From Circinella umbellata (taxonomy: Eukaryota > Mucoromycota > Mucoromycetes > Mucorales > Lichtheimiaceae), in contig JAIWNF010000186.1 in the NCBI GenBank assembly GCA_025093555.1, positions 1 through 14,169 of the forward strand: a stretch of 14,169 bases of DNA, given 5' to 3'. The translations under genes were made by a program, and so were the position numbers. The notes under the pieces are model-generated. The model made no database searches and was not told the origin of the DNA. It saw nothing but the letters and a program-made list of their open reading frames with translations. Shown here piece after piece: positions 1-8,332 of the stretch. Each line of letters starts with the position of its first letter. Positions within the stretch are counted from its first letter, which is position 1.

Positions 1-103
1 AGCCACTTTTACGCTGTTCACAAAAAGCGTAAAAGCTGATTTTTCGCGCAGTGCAGTAAAAAGCATAATTGGTATTAAAAATAACCGATCAATAATTACG
101 ACA
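1..103 (-). repeat. partial 3' LTR of Ty3/gypsy element
   Basis: On the minus strand, a purine tract just after the pol stop codon is followed by TAT and then TGTCGTAATT. That is the expected arrangement of polypurine tract, short spacer and LTR beginning with TG. The rest of the LTR runs off the left edge of the window, so its length and its terminal CA cannot be seen. No second LTR copy exists in the window because the 5' half of the element is missing. The LTR call is an inference from position and the TG start; the exact first base could differ by a few positions. Confidence 0.6.
6..35. repeat. 10-bp inverted repeat (hairpin) in the LTR
   Basis: The arms cttttacgct (6-15) and agcgtaaaag (26-35) are perfect reverse complements separated by 10 bases. 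The hairpin lies inside the inferred LTR and could be part of its regulatory or RNA-end structure; no function is shown by the sequence. Confidence 0.5.
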
Positions 104-106
104 ATA

Positions 107-119
107 TCCCCTCCCCAAA
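107..119 (-). other. polypurine tract of the retrotransposon
   Basis: The minus strand reads TTTGGGGAGGGGA immediately after the pol stop codon and 3 bases before the TG start of the LTR. In LTR retrotransposons this RNase H-resistant purine run primes plus-strand DNA synthesis. Position and composition both fit. Confidence 0.7.
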
Positions 120-839
120 CTATTGGTCGTCTCTGACCAATGCAAGAGCATTGGAGGGAACAGAATCATAAAAGGCGCGTGTAGCAGCATGTGCAGCAAC
201 TGGGTCGAACCAAGGAGACTGAGGTGTAGACTGGCTATGGATAGGGCGCAAACGATCTGTATGAACCCAAGGTCCGTATTCTTTGCTATGAAGATCCTGG
301 AGCTTGTAGGTATCATGATCTAAATGATGATCTAAAACGACATAAGGACCCTTCCAGTTATATTCAAGACTGAGTTTTTGTTCATAGCGCATAAGAATAT
401 GATCCCCAACAGAAAAAATTTGGTGTTTCAAAGTAGCATCCCAAATGGCTTTGTCTCTTTCGGCATTAGCGCGTAAACGTTCAATAGCATTGGCACGAGC
501 TTCACGTAAACGGATCAAATCTGATTTGCGAGCATTGACCATCTCATCGAAATCGTGTGGTTCATCTATTGTTTGATTAACCAGCGGAGTTAGAGTATCA
601 CCAGGTAAACGAGGTTCAACACCATACACCATAAAATAAGGGCTAAGGCCAGTGGTCCGATGCTTGCGAATATTGCTTGAAAAAGTGGATTGCATTAAAA
701 AATCATCCCAGCGATGTATTTCACCATTTACATACTTGCGAATCATTTGCTTGAGTATAAAATTGCTTCTTTCAACCTTACTATTTGAACGGGGATGAAA
801 AGCAGAAGTAGCTTTATGATGTATTTTGACACGACCTAA
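120..839 (-). pseudogene. Ty3/gypsy pol, 3' fragment (integrase core end, GPY module, C-terminus)
   Basis: This is the downstream half of the interrupted pol frame. The open frame runs on to 887, but its first 16 codons come from the inserted repeat; native sequence begins with the TTA codon at 837-839 and LGRVK. The stretch FHPRSNSKVERSN carries the third catalytic residue of integrase (the E of VER), followed by the usual helix-rich segment and a basic, charged linker. A GPY-type module (NWKGPYVV) lies near open-frame residues 177-184. After that come DRLRPIH and a proline/serine-containing tail without a chromodomain. The frame ends at TAG, complement of 120-122, directly before the polypurine tract. 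Cut from its first half, it has no start of its own and cannot encode a working integrase. Confidence 0.9.
837..839. other. target-site duplication TAA, left copy
   Basis: TAA directly abuts the left end of the nested element (GAGAAA starts at 840) and is repeated directly after its right end. A 3-bp TAA/TTA duplication is characteristic of PIF/Harbinger insertions. On the minus strand it is the TTA leucine codon of the interrupted integrase. Confidence 0.85.
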
Positions 840-1184
840 GAGAAATGTTTTAAATGAAGATAAAATAAAAATATTTTTTATAAGCATAAAAATAAAAATT
901 ATATTGAAAATTTATAAAATATCAAAAAAATTGCAAATAATAAAAATATTGAAATAAATAAATAAATTTGTAATAAAATCTATATTAAAAATATAAAATA
1001 TAATTATATATCTTATTAAAAAGAAAAATATATCATAATATATAATGTTAATATAATTGCTATTAAAAGGATTTTAAATATATAGTATAAATCGAACAAT
1101 CTACAAAATATAGATAATAATCAGAAAATATAAATATGATTAAAAATGAGATTCATTGATTTTAAATTAACTAAAATGTTTCTC
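840..1184 (+). repeat. left terminal direct repeat (345 bp)
   Basis: Starts GAGAAATGTT and ends AATGTTTCTC. By visual comparison it is identical over its whole length to 2672-3016, at a constant offset of 1,832. My hand count gives 40 G or C in 345 bases (about 12%). The repeat itself has short inverted ends, so each copy also looks like a small MITE. It ends 42 bp before the transposase ATG, so it probably contains the promoter. Confidence 0.9.
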
Positions 1185-1226
1185 ATATTTAACAAAAAGT
1201 GAATTCTCTTATATATGTAAAAAATA

Positions 1227-2663
1227 ATGGATGCTACGATTAAACTTCAAAAAGAATATGAAAATTTAATAAAGTCAACTTGGGATTTTCTAAATAATGA
1301 ATATAATCCTATCAAAAAAAGAAATTATCACAGAACAGAATTACAAGAAATCAAATTAATTAATAAAATGAAAGATGAAATTTATAATAGATTAGGAGAG
1401 TTACCAATGTTTATTTTTATTACTGATTTCTGTAATAATTTTAATATACCAGGACCTTATAATGATATTGATAAGGCTATTGTGATAGTGTATCATTTAA
1501 TAATTGGTATATCTATCAATCAAATGGAAACATACTTGAATTATACAAATTTTTTTAGAATGTATAAATATATTTTTATTACAAAATATGATGAGCTAAA
1601 TAATTGGATAGATAAGATAATTTATAAATGCTCTTCAAATAAAAATATTAGGCTATTATCTGCATATATCAATAATCCTGATTTAGTAAAACATATTACT
1701 TTAATATTAGATGGACATCACAATAAGATTATTTATGAAAATGTGACTGTTGATCAAAAAACATTATATTCTTGGAAATTAAAATCACCTGGTCTAAACA
1801 CACAATTTATAATAGATACCAATAATATTGTTGTATATATATCAGATAGCTTACCTTGCAAGGATAATAATGATGATAAAATGTTAATTAATAATGTAAA
1901 CTTTAATAAATTTTTTACAATATATGATAATTTATGTTTTGATGGTCTATATTTAAATACATTACATGAAACAATAGCAAAATATTCATTAAGGAATATT
2001 GATATAGATGAATCAAATTTTACTTTTCCAATTAATAAAAAGAAGAAAATAAAACTTCAAAAAGATGAAGAGGAATTAAATAAATATATAGGAGGATTTA
2101 GATCAAAAATTGAAACTTATTTTGCTTATATTGGTAAAAAATTCAATAGATTTGATGCCAAGAATAAAATCCGTGTTACAAAATTAGAAACATATAATAT
2201 ACAATTAAGATTTTGTTGTGCATTATTAAATATTAAAAAGATTGTAGATATTACAAAGCTGAATATGTTACCAAAATATTCAAAATGGATGGAAAAGGGG
2301 TTTAATTATCCTAATAAAAATAATATAATTTGTAAATCTGAAACAGTACTATTTAAATTCAATAATATGAATATTATGAAAAATCGACAATTAGATACCC
2401 TATCTGCTTTATTAAATGATATTAATATAGATGAAAATATGGATTTCACCAACAACAATAATATAATCAATTGTAATGACGAATTAAATTATGAAGTTCA
2501 GTATATATATAATCATAGAATAAATGAAAAAAATCAAAAGGAATATTTAGTAAAATGGAAGGGATATAATAAAAAGTATAATTCTTGGGTCAATGAAAAA
2601 AACTTTGTAGAAACTGAAATAATTGATTTATATAATAAAGATTTAATGGATGAAGATATCTAG
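1227..2663 (+). CDS. DDE transposase (PIF/Harbinger/IS5-like) with C-terminal chromodomain
   Basis: A 478-residue protein, expected to catalyse cut-and-paste transposition in the nucleus. Residues 1-130 are helix-rich, with a helix-turn-helix-like stretch near 75-125. The catalytic domain spans about 155-335. LILDGHHNKI (159-168) carries the first Asp (D162). YSWKLKSPGLNTQFIID (181-197), followed by IVVYISDSLPCKDNNDD, matches the DDE_Tnp_4 pattern of a KK.p..NvQ strand, a G-like turn and a pGs..D loop. FDGLYL supplies the probable second Asp (D239, less likely D234). FRSKIETYFAYIGKKFNRF (291-309) matches the R..VE..fg.lK.rF helix and gives E296. A chromodomain lies at about 420-475: YEVQYIYNHR, then EYLVKWKGYNKKYNSW, with candidate cage aromatics Y422, W444 and W454. 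The ATG has A at -3 and G at +4. The frame is intact and stops at TAG, 8 bp before the right repeat. Codons are strongly A/T-ending. The superfamily is assigned by motif reading; the chromodomain is the surer of the two calls. Confidence 0.85.
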   Translation: MDATIKLQKEYENLIKSTWDFLNNEYNPIKKRNYHRTELQEIKLINKMKDEIYNRLGELPMFIFITDFCNNFNIPGPYNDIDKAIVIVYHLIIGISINQMETYLNYTNFFRMYKYIFITKYDELNNWIDKIIYKCSSNKNIRLLSAYINNPDLVKHITLILDGHHNKIIYENVTVDQKTLYSWKLKSPGLNTQFIIDTNNIVVYISDSLPCKDNNDDKMLINNVNFNKFFTIYDNLCFDGLYLNTLHETIAKYSLRNIDIDESNFTFPINKKKKIKLQKDEEELNKYIGGFRSKIETYFAYIGKKFNRFDAKNKIRVTKLETYNIQLRFCCALLNIKKIVDITKLNMLPKYSKWMEKGFNYPNKNNIICKSETVLFKFNNMNIMKNRQLDTLSALLNDINIDENMDFTNNNNIINCNDELNYEVQYIYNHRINEKNQKEYLVKWKGYNKKYNSWVNEKNFVETEIIDLYNKDLMDEDI

Positions 2664-2671
2664 ATTTCTAT

Positions 2672-3016
2672 GAGAAATGTTTTAAATGAAGATAAAATAA
2701 AAATATTTTTTATAAGCATAAAAATAAAAATTATATTGAAAATTTATAAAATATCAAAAAAATTGCAAATAATAAAAATATTGAAATAAATAAATAAATT
2801 TGTAATAAAATCTATATTAAAAATATAAAATATAATTATATATCTTATTAAAAAGAAAAATATATCATAATATATAATGTTAATATAATTGCTATTAAAA
2901 GGATTTTAAATATATAGTATAAATCGAACAATCTACAAAATATAGATAATAATCAGAAAATATAAATATGATTAAAAATGAGATTCATTGATTTTAAATT
3001 AACTAAAATGTTTCTC
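2672..3016 (+). repeat. right terminal direct repeat (345 bp)
   Basis: Same orientation as 840-1184 and, by visual comparison, without a mismatch. It starts 8 bp after the transposase stop codon, so it would provide the 3' untranslated region and poly(A) signal, as a 3' LTR does. On the minus strand its last 18 bases extend the interrupted pol frame to a stop. Confidence 0.9.
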
Positions 3017-3019
3017 TAA
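3017..3019. other. target-site duplication TAA, right copy
   Basis: TAA follows the last base of the right direct repeat (TTTCTC, ending at 3016) and matches 837-839. With one of the two copies removed, the retrotransposon frame reads straight through, which independently confirms the 3-bp size. Confidence 0.85.
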
Positions 3020-4858
3020 GTAAAAATTCAGAACTTTGGACATGAAATTACTGGCGCGATCAGTTAAAATTTCAATAGGACAACCAAAACGCATAACGAT
3101 TTCTTCATAAATAAAATCAGCAATAGCTTGGCCAGTGGCATCAGGAAGAGCACGAGTTATAGTCCAGTTTGTTGCATAGTCCACCGCCACTAGGATCCAG
3201 CGATTACCATTAATAGTTTTTGGTAATTCCCCCATGAAATCTAAATGCCAACGAGCAAAGGGTTCTGGAACATCTAATGGTTTCATAGGTGCATGATGTG
3301 TATTACGGTCAGCATTTGCACCAAGTTGACACTGAGGACAGTTGCGGATCCAGTTTTGAATGTCTTCCTTCATATTAGGCCACCACCAGCGTTTCTTGAT
3401 TAAATCAAATAATGTAGCAATTCCAGGATGTCCAAAACTTGTGTGAAAATGGTGCACAATATCAGCACGACGAGCAAAAAGTGCAAAACGGATTTCTTGT
3501 ATTGTTGATCCACTTTTTACTTTTCGGTAGATTTGGCCATCCTTGACAATAAATTTGTCTTGATGTTTCATAAGCAGATCCTTATATATAGACGGCCATT
3601 TAGGAGGATCAAATGAATAGAATTTTGGCCAATCTGATTCTTCAATTGACTTGAGAGCATACAAATGATCCGGTTCCATTGATTGTTCTGCAGGAGTGCA
3701 ATCAGGACCATCCCTGCGAGATAGTAGGTCAGGAATAACGTTTTCTGTCCCTTTCTTGTACTGAATGATAGGATCATATAATTCTAATTCGGCCATCCAA
3801 CGAATAAGGCGTGGTGGTGGTGGTTTTCGACGAGAGCGAAAATAGACCAAGGGATGATGATCAGTACGGACAACAAACTGACGGCCTTCTACAAAACAGC
3901 GCCAGATGCGTAGAGCATGTAACACAGCTAAAAGTTCGCGTTCTTGGGCCGGATAAGCACATTCAGCCATTGATAATTTTTTTGATTCAAAAGCAACAGG
4001 ATGCATAACACCAGCATCATCTTCTTGCATAAGGACACCACCAACGGAATAATTGGAACTATCCACTTCAATGATATAAGGTTTCGCAGGGTCAGGTGGT
4101 AGTAACACAGGAGCAGCAGTCATACAGTTTTTTATTTTTTCAAACGCGGCTTGGCATTCTTGAGTCCAAACAATACTTCTTTTCTTTGCACCAGTACCTT
4201 TTGTTAAATCAATTAAACACGACGTAATTGAACTAAACCCACGAATGAAGCGCTGGTAATGGGAACAAAGACCGATAAATTGATGCACCATTTGGACATT
4301 GGTTGGAACTGGCCAATCTTGAATAGCTTTAACCTTCAACTTGGATGGCAAAATACCAGCAGCAGAAATATGGAATCCAACAAACTCTAATTCAGTTTTA
4401 AATAATTCAGTCTTCTTAATGTTTGCGACCAGCTTTGCATCACGTAACCGATTCAATACTTGGAGAACATGGTTTTCATGATCTTCATATGTTTTACTGT
4501 AAATTAAAATATCATCGAGATATACGAGCGCGTACTTGTCAATACAATCATCGAGTGCTTTGTTGATAACAGATTGAAATGCTGGAGGAGCGTTGCGTAG
4601 ACCAAAGCCGAGTCCCAACCATTCAAAAGATCCATAACGTGTGTTCATAGCTGTTTTTGGTACGTCTTCAGGTCGAATTGGAAGTTGATGATATCCACTT
4701 TTCAAATCAATTGACGAGAAGTATTTGGCTTGAGAGAGGCGTTCAAGACATTCATCAATACGTGGTAATGGATGTGAATGACGTTTTGTTACTTGATTCA
4801 AAGCACGGTAATCCACACAAAGGCGTATTTCACCATTCTTTTTACGTACGAATAGCAT
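3017..4858 (-). pseudogene. Ty3/gypsy pol, 5' fragment (RT, RNase H, integrase zinc finger and first core half)
   Basis: The open frame is 619 codons; the last 5 come from the inserted repeat. Reverse transcriptase: VRKKNGEIRLCVDYRALN at the start, SSIDLKSGYHQ with D51, and the YLDD box at 113-116. The thumb and connection follow (HISAAGILPSKLKV, FIGLCSHYQRFI). RNase H: D266 in EVDSSNYSVGG, E307 in QERELLAV, D333 in RTDHHPL and D377. Integrase zinc finger: H472/H477 with C507 and C510 (HHCC). Core: D540 in WHLDFMG and D600 in LTDRASNF. The frame is broken at 3017 by the nested element, before the catalytic E. At the other end, the RT domain lacks its N-terminal part: the first native residues appear at about 4858, directly after foreign simple-sequence DNA, so the ATG there is fortuitous. 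All visible catalytic residues are intact, which indicates little decay before interruption. Confidence 0.93.
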
Positions 4859-4862
4859 TCTT

Positions 4863-4910
4863 CATCTCATCCGACATCCGCTCATCCAATCCGATGATCC
4901 AGTCATCCGA
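4863..4910. repeat. degenerate CATCCG/TCATCC simple repeat at the truncated retrotransposon end
   Basis: Several spaced copies of (T)CATCC(G)A occur here; on the minus strand they read as GGATGA/GGATGT/CGGATG. They start within a few bases of where pol similarity stops, so this is probably the breakpoint or a filler sequence. In one minus-strand frame the repeat reads as acidic residues (SDD, DERMSDEM); I take this as a by-product. Confidence 0.55.
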
Positions 4911-5374
4911 AAGATTGAAAGTGCTTAATAGGTTTTTTTTATAGGTGTTTATAAAAAAAACATAAAAATATTGGATTGAAAAAGTGTGCCGCATTTTAAT
5001 GTAAGTGTAGCAAGTCAATAAATGTGACAAATATTATTTTATCAACTCAAAGATTCATCAAACTTTTTAGATCTAAACTTTTTGAAATGATCTAATCCCA
5101 AAGATGTTGAAATGTTATTACTTGATCCCTATTCATTATATTTCTTATAACATATTATTCCTCAAATTATTTATGTCACAACGTTTCCTATATTATTTCA
5201 TAATAATACTAATATTTGTCCCTTTCCAAAACGAAGAATAGCAAATAAAAAAAATAACCATTGTTGAAGAAGACGTCTAGAATAGTTTATTTGATATTTG
5301 TATTACCATAGTGATATATGTAATATAATTATAAACCCCAATACTCTCTCTATTTTGTACATTCTAAATGTTCA

Positions 5375-5419
5375 TCATCCAAGTATTCGTCATCCAAATA
5401 TTCATCATCCAAATCCAAG
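5375..5419. repeat. three-copy tandem repeat, 15-bp period
   Basis: Units are tcatccaagtattcg, tcatccaaatattca and tcatccaaatccaag. On the minus strand the repeat falls inside a 42-codon frame (5350-5478, ATG to TAG) and reads as YLDLDDE, YLDDE, YLDDE. The frame is short and has nothing else to support it, so I record the repeat and not a gene. It shares the TCATCC core with 4863-4910. Confidence 0.6.
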
Positions 5420-6082
5420 TATATAAACTGTAATATCAACCCATATCCGCAGCACTTTTTTTCAATGATTATTTGCATAAGCTATAAAATCTACTCAAAC
5501 AAAAATAAAATAAAATACTACCACCATTAGTAAACAAATACATTATAGTAATATAATTCGGAGAAAGAGTATGTATGTAAAATGAAAGAGTAGTACCACT
5601 TACCAATCATCAAGCACAATGTCCAGTTATATAAAAGCAATTATGTCAAAGATAGGGATATATAAACAAGAAGGAGCTTTGATAATAAAATTAAGTAATG
5701 CTAGTTGTTTTGTAGGGTTATCAAGGTGTATATTAGATAGTTTTATTGACCAAAATTAAATAAAATATTTGTTAAAATCCATTGGTAAATAAGTAGATTG
5801 TTGTAAAGAATATATTTGTCTATAAACTCAATCCACAATAGTTAGTAGAGTAAAGATGTAATATTGTAATCGTTAAGCTAATAGATGCTTATTGGCGTTA
5901 TTGAACATGTCCGTTCGTGTGTAAAATAGATATGATGATGAGTGATTAAAATAATATAATAAAAAAAGACTACCAAACTTAGTTGTTTCATTTGGAGTAA
6001 CGAAGATTTGATTGAAGAAGCTTGGTTTTCTCTTTTTTTTTTTGCTGTCACACATAATTTTTTTTTCAACACAGAGCCATAC

Positions 6083-6105
6083 TATATACGCACGCGTACG
6101 CGCAC
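6083..6105. repeat. 23-bp strictly alternating purine-pyrimidine tract
   Basis: The tract starts tatata and continues cgcacgcgtacgcgcac, with strict pyrimidine-purine alternation and a local cluster of CG dinucleotides in otherwise AT-rich DNA. Such tracts can adopt Z-form DNA; whether this one does is unknown. Confidence 0.45.
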
Positions 6106-6558
6106 TTTATATTTATAATTTCGGCTTTTTTTAATAAAAAGTATTCTTTTCCCTATTTTTATATTTCTCTTCATAAAAAGCTTTCATCTACTATATTATC
6201 TTTTACATTACGGATTTATTTATTTTATTTTTATATGTATAATAAAAATTACCATGTACTTTTCTACAATTGCCATCGTTTATTAAAATATGCTTCTATT
6301 TTATTTCTTTGAACCAGTTTGAAGTACAATATTTATTCTGAACCAATCTAAACCAATCGCGCTATATTATACTTATATACGAAAAGACAAATCAATCACG
6401 ATAACAACTTTTACAATATCCAATACCTTTTCTTACATTCCAAATCAAAACTTATTATAGATTATTTCACTCTTTTCCTTGATTCACTACAATACGACGG
6501 TTCTTCCTACTTCGACTGTATTTCTGCCAAAAAAAATATACATACACACTTCATCTAC

Positions 6559-7199
6559 CTATCCGATCCGATCCATGAAGAACACTAATTTAATATATTT
6601 CTTCACCCAATCATATCGTTTTTCAAGATTATGAGAACTATTTCTCAATAAAGGATGCAAGGTTACCCTCTTTACAGTCAGATTACACTCATGAAGAATA
6701 AAATTTCCAACAGAGGTTGTCTTCAAATTGAAATTTTGGAATGATTCCATTAAACTATCTACTGGATTTTGTCTTGTTGCTTAGGGGTACTCGTCAAAAA
6801 ATTCAATAAGATGCTGTTTATGCTCTTCCTGAAGCTGCTGTTGTTTTCGGTTAACCTTATTCGTCTGTTTTTCAGAAATATTCCAATCAGGTTCTTCTTT
6901 GAGATGTTTTGCCCACATTTGTCCTGTACAAACTTCCACTGTGCTTTACAAGCAGCAGGAGCAGCTTTCCAAAGTTTAACTCTATTGAAATACCAAAAAA
7001 CAGCTTTATGCTTGTCAGTATAAACTTTGTATTTTCTACCTTTTGCTGTTTCTGTTACTAATTCTTCAGATAGTTCTTTTATTCTTGTATCAAGCTCTTC
7101 TATAGGTTCAGTAGGAAAGCGACCCTGGAAAGAACGGTATTGAGTTAGGGTCATCAAAGTTCCAAGGTTATAAGGGTCGATGTCCTCCTCAATGTCCAT
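6559..7199 (-). pseudogene. decayed N-terminal fragment of a Tc1/mariner (IS630-type) transposase
   Basis: The minus-strand frame from 7199 begins MDIEEDIDPYNLG and reaches a helix-turn-helix region: KVYTDKHKAVFWYFNRVK, then WKAAPAACKA. Within about 6936-6944 the coding sense moves to the next frame, which continues VEVCTGQMWAKHLKEEPDW and later SVGNFILHECNLTVKRV and EKRYDWVKKYIK. These match the paired HTH and linker that precede the DDE domain in IS630/Tc1 transposases. The second frame has a TAA at 6781-6783 and closes with TAG at 6559-6561, and I see no DDE domain after it. Upstream, the frame stays open to 7232 and is then closed by a TAA at 7233-7235, although acidic coding-like sequence continues past it. 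One frameshift, several stops and loss of the catalytic domain make it a relic. The family call rests on motif pattern, not on catalytic residues. Confidence 0.7.
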
Positions 7200-7235
7200 T
7201 ACTTCATTTCCTTCCTCATCAACAATCTTTCCTTA

Positions 7236-8332
7236 ACCATCTTTATAAAAAACTGTTGCTCATTTATGTACTTGATTAAGAGTAAAGGTAAAAAGATGCA
7301 AAAGTTAAAAACGAAAATTGAATTGATGCAAATGCGAACTTTGGACTAGTAGAAAAGCGAAGATTAGGCGGAGAACAAAACGAATTTCATTTGTAAGTTT
7401 ACAAAATTTGGGAGTGGGGCCACTGGATAAAAAAAAACAAACAATAAAGATTACCATATAGGGCTATTTTGTGCACATGGTACAAAATGTTGAAAAAGAT
7501 AAGAAAAAAATGGAGTTATTATCGTACAACCTGAATCCGACAAAAAAAAGTTAGTTAGTGAACTTATAAGGTTTTATATTTGAACGAAATAACTCACGTC
7601 GTGGATAATAGTTATATATTCTCACAATTGCAATACTTTTTTAGAACAGGGGTCCATTAGAAAAGGAGAGAGGGAGACTTTACCATGTATATATAACTAT
7701 TACTGTTTTTACGTAATATGCATATATATAGAGTTACGCTTTAATATTTTTTACTAGCAGCTGGAAATCTGAATGTAATTGAACTGGTCTTTTTTTAAAA
7801 AGAGAATAAAAATGATTTTTTTTGTTTACTGTTGCTTAGTAAAATGAAACTGACAAAATTATCCATTCTTAGAGTAAAAAAAAAGAGAGAAGAAAAATGA
7901 GATGATGGGGAGTATTAAAGAGAAAGCGGATGCTTGGCGTTCTTTTTAATTAAAAGAAGAGGTTGATATTAATCTAATTTATTTTCAATTACTAAAAGCA
8001 ACTCGTGTGGTTATTTTTGGATACCAGTGATTGTATATGAGAGCTATACAAATGAAAAAATATACTGATCGAAGCAGCCATTAACATTCTATCAATGGGG
8101 TAAAGATAATCATATAAATATACATACACAGTCAATAGCTGAATCTGCTTTTCTTCTTCTTATAGATTTTCATTGCAGAAACCACTTTCAAAAACTGGCA
8201 CTAGTTGAGGAATGACTGGATATTGTCATGAAAAAATCGTCCAAAAGGAATATAACATGCACGAATGATCAAGGATTTCTTAAAAAACACTTAAACTCGA
8301 TCGAAGCATCAGTGCTATTGAAACTGGCGCCC
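7236..8332. other. AT-rich spacer without a recognisable gene
   Basis: I find no convincing frame, RNA gene or long repeat here. Near 8209 the sequence GGAATGACT matches the outer end of the inverted repeat at 9675-9736 read on the other strand. Near 8318-8332, TTGAAACTGGCGCCC resembles TTCAAAATTGGCGCC at its inner side. A worn copy of that repeat family may lie here. Confidence 0.5.

Larger units (their letters stand above)
840..3016 (+). mobile_element. PIF/Harbinger-like DNA transposon with 345-bp terminal direct repeats and a chromodomain transposase
   Basis: This 2,177-bp element is inserted in the integrase region of the gypsy element. Layout: direct repeat 840-1184, one ORF 1227-2663, direct repeat 2672-3016. 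The outermost bases are also imperfectly inverted: GAGAAATGTTTTA at the left against GAGAAACATTTTA when the right end is read on the other strand (11 of 13). It is flanked by a TAA duplication. Transposase type and duplication size both point to PIF/Harbinger (IS5-related), but that superfamily normally has short inverted ends and no long direct repeats. The element is much more AT-rich than the pol sequence around it. I see no reverse transcriptase, integrase, primer-binding site or polypurine tract inside, so it is not an LTR retrotransposon. The PIF/Harbinger Myb/SANT accessory ORF is also absent. Confidence 0.85.
1..4862 (-). mobile_element. 5'-truncated Ty3/gypsy retrotransposon, interrupted by a nested DNA transposon
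   Basis: Domain order on the minus strand is RT, RNase H, integrase zinc finger, integrase core, GPY module, polypurine tract and LTR. This is the Ty3/gypsy (Metaviridae) order, with integrase after RNase H. The 5' LTR, gag, protease and the first part of RT are absent: pol similarity stops at about 4858 and is followed by simple-sequence DNA. The integrase C-terminus has a GPY module but I see no chromodomain, unlike chromoviruses. Apart from the nested element at 840-3016, the pol frame has no stops, so the copy was young before truncation and insertion. It cannot be autonomous now. Confidence 0.9.
4911..6558. other. AT-rich spacer without a recognisable gene
   Basis: About 1.6 kb in which I find no frame with family similarity, no tRNA boxes and no plausible spliced gene. 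It holds homopolymer runs (for example the T run at 6027-6036), the small repeat at 5375-5419 and the alternating tract at 6083-6105. Minus-strand frames near 5873-6072 are low-complexity and read as noise. Confidence 0.6.

Noticed and set aside
1185..1226. TATA box at about 1210-1215 (TATATA) for the transposase
   Set aside because: It lies only about 10 bp before the ATG, and such strings are everywhere in this very AT-rich element, so it carries no information.
840..3016. Reading the element with direct repeats as an LTR retrotransposon
   Set aside because: The ORF shows no gag, protease, RT or integrase zinc-finger motifs. There is no primer-binding site or polypurine tract at the repeat borders, and the ends are not TG...CA. 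The catalytic pattern is of DDE_Tnp_4 type and the duplication is TAA.
5873..6072. Two overlapping minus-strand frames of 60-64 codons
   Set aside because: Lysine and phenylalanine runs from homopolymers, no domain-like pattern and no neighbouring exons.
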